From an uncultured Collinsella sp. (GTDB taxonomy: Bacteria; Actinomycetota; Coriobacteriia; Coriobacteriales; Coriobacteriaceae), in contig UQQL01000056.1 in assembly GCA_900543275.1 (NCBI GenBank), positions 1 through 13,492 on the forward strand: 13,492 nucleotides of DNA, given 5' to 3'. The notes beneath the pieces were generated by a model, which worked only from the letters and a program-made list of their open reading frames with translations, was not told the DNA's origin and made no database searches. The translations under genes were made by a program, and so were the position numbers. Positions 13,443 to 13,492 of this stretch are shown piece after piece (the stretch's first letter is position 1; each line of letters begins with the position of its first letter).

Positions 13443-13492
13443 CTGTCTCTTATACACATCTCCGAGCCCACGAGACGCGTAGTAATCTCGTA
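13443..13492 (+). other. Nextera read-2 adapter with i7 index, not biological
   Basis: Positions 13443-13461 are the Tn5 mosaic end and 13462-13476 (CCGAGCCCACGAGAC) the read-2 adapter. Positions 13477-13484 (GCGTAGTA) are an 8-base i7 barcode, and ATCTCGTA begins the P7 primer. None of this belongs to the genome. Confidence 0.98.

Overview
The window is one complete contig bounded by sequencing adapter: a Nextera read-1 tail at 1-28 and a Nextera read-2 adapter with an i7 barcode at 13443-13492. The biological sequence is 29-13442. Gene content points to an actinomycete of the class Coriobacteriia, most likely Collinsella or a close relative. The reasons are the actinobacterial GarA/OdhI-FtsR pair and the nrdR - LysM gene - lexA cluster in a background of about 50-60% G+C. 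The species call is inference from gene order and composition.

Layout. (1) 29-1351, minus strand, is much richer in G+C (70% or more in lines sampled by eye). It holds a lantibiotic-immunity ABC transporter: an ATPase (MutF/EpiF type) and a permease (MutE/EpiE type) cut off by the contig end. (2) 1352-1747 is a gene-free transition with a 57-bp palindromic element and a promoter. (3) 1748-5551, plus strand, is a likely operon: CDP-alcohol phosphatidyltransferase, a GarA-like FHA protein, FtsR, apt, and a secreted NlpC/P60 peptidoglycan hydrolase, closed by a terminator. (4) 5625-7382 holds degV (fatty-acid-binding protein) and a convergent DUF1836 regulator. The two promoters share a nearly identical 15-bp site, so the regulator may control both genes. 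(5) trxB (minus) and a GT28/MGDG-synthase-type glycosyltransferase (plus) diverge from 8362-8479. (6) 9782-10174 separates the convergent glycosyltransferase and dut genes. It contains two large hairpins that are diverged copies of one element, each placed 12-13 nt after a stop codon and in the sense direction of its own gene, with a third hairpin between them. (7) 10175-11570, minus strand, is a LysM membrane protein gene, nrdR and dut. (8) 11639-11706 has three LexA boxes at exact 28-bp spacing, and lexA reads away on the plus strand. A membrane acyltransferase-like gene overlaps lexA by 1 nt. (9) 13064-13442 is the C-terminal end of hflX, cut by the contig end.

Three functional themes emerge. 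The first is envelope and division control (phosphatidyltransferase, FtsR, NlpC/P60, glycosyltransferase, LysM protein, acyltransferase). The second is nucleotide supply and damage response: apt, nrdR, dut and lexA, with the SOS promoter placed to drive LysM-nrdR-dut. The third is lipid handling (degV with DUF1836). The best candidates for undescribed biology are the paired 3' hairpin element at 9795-10162, the hairpin that encloses the nrdR start codon, and the shared degV/DUF1836 operator.
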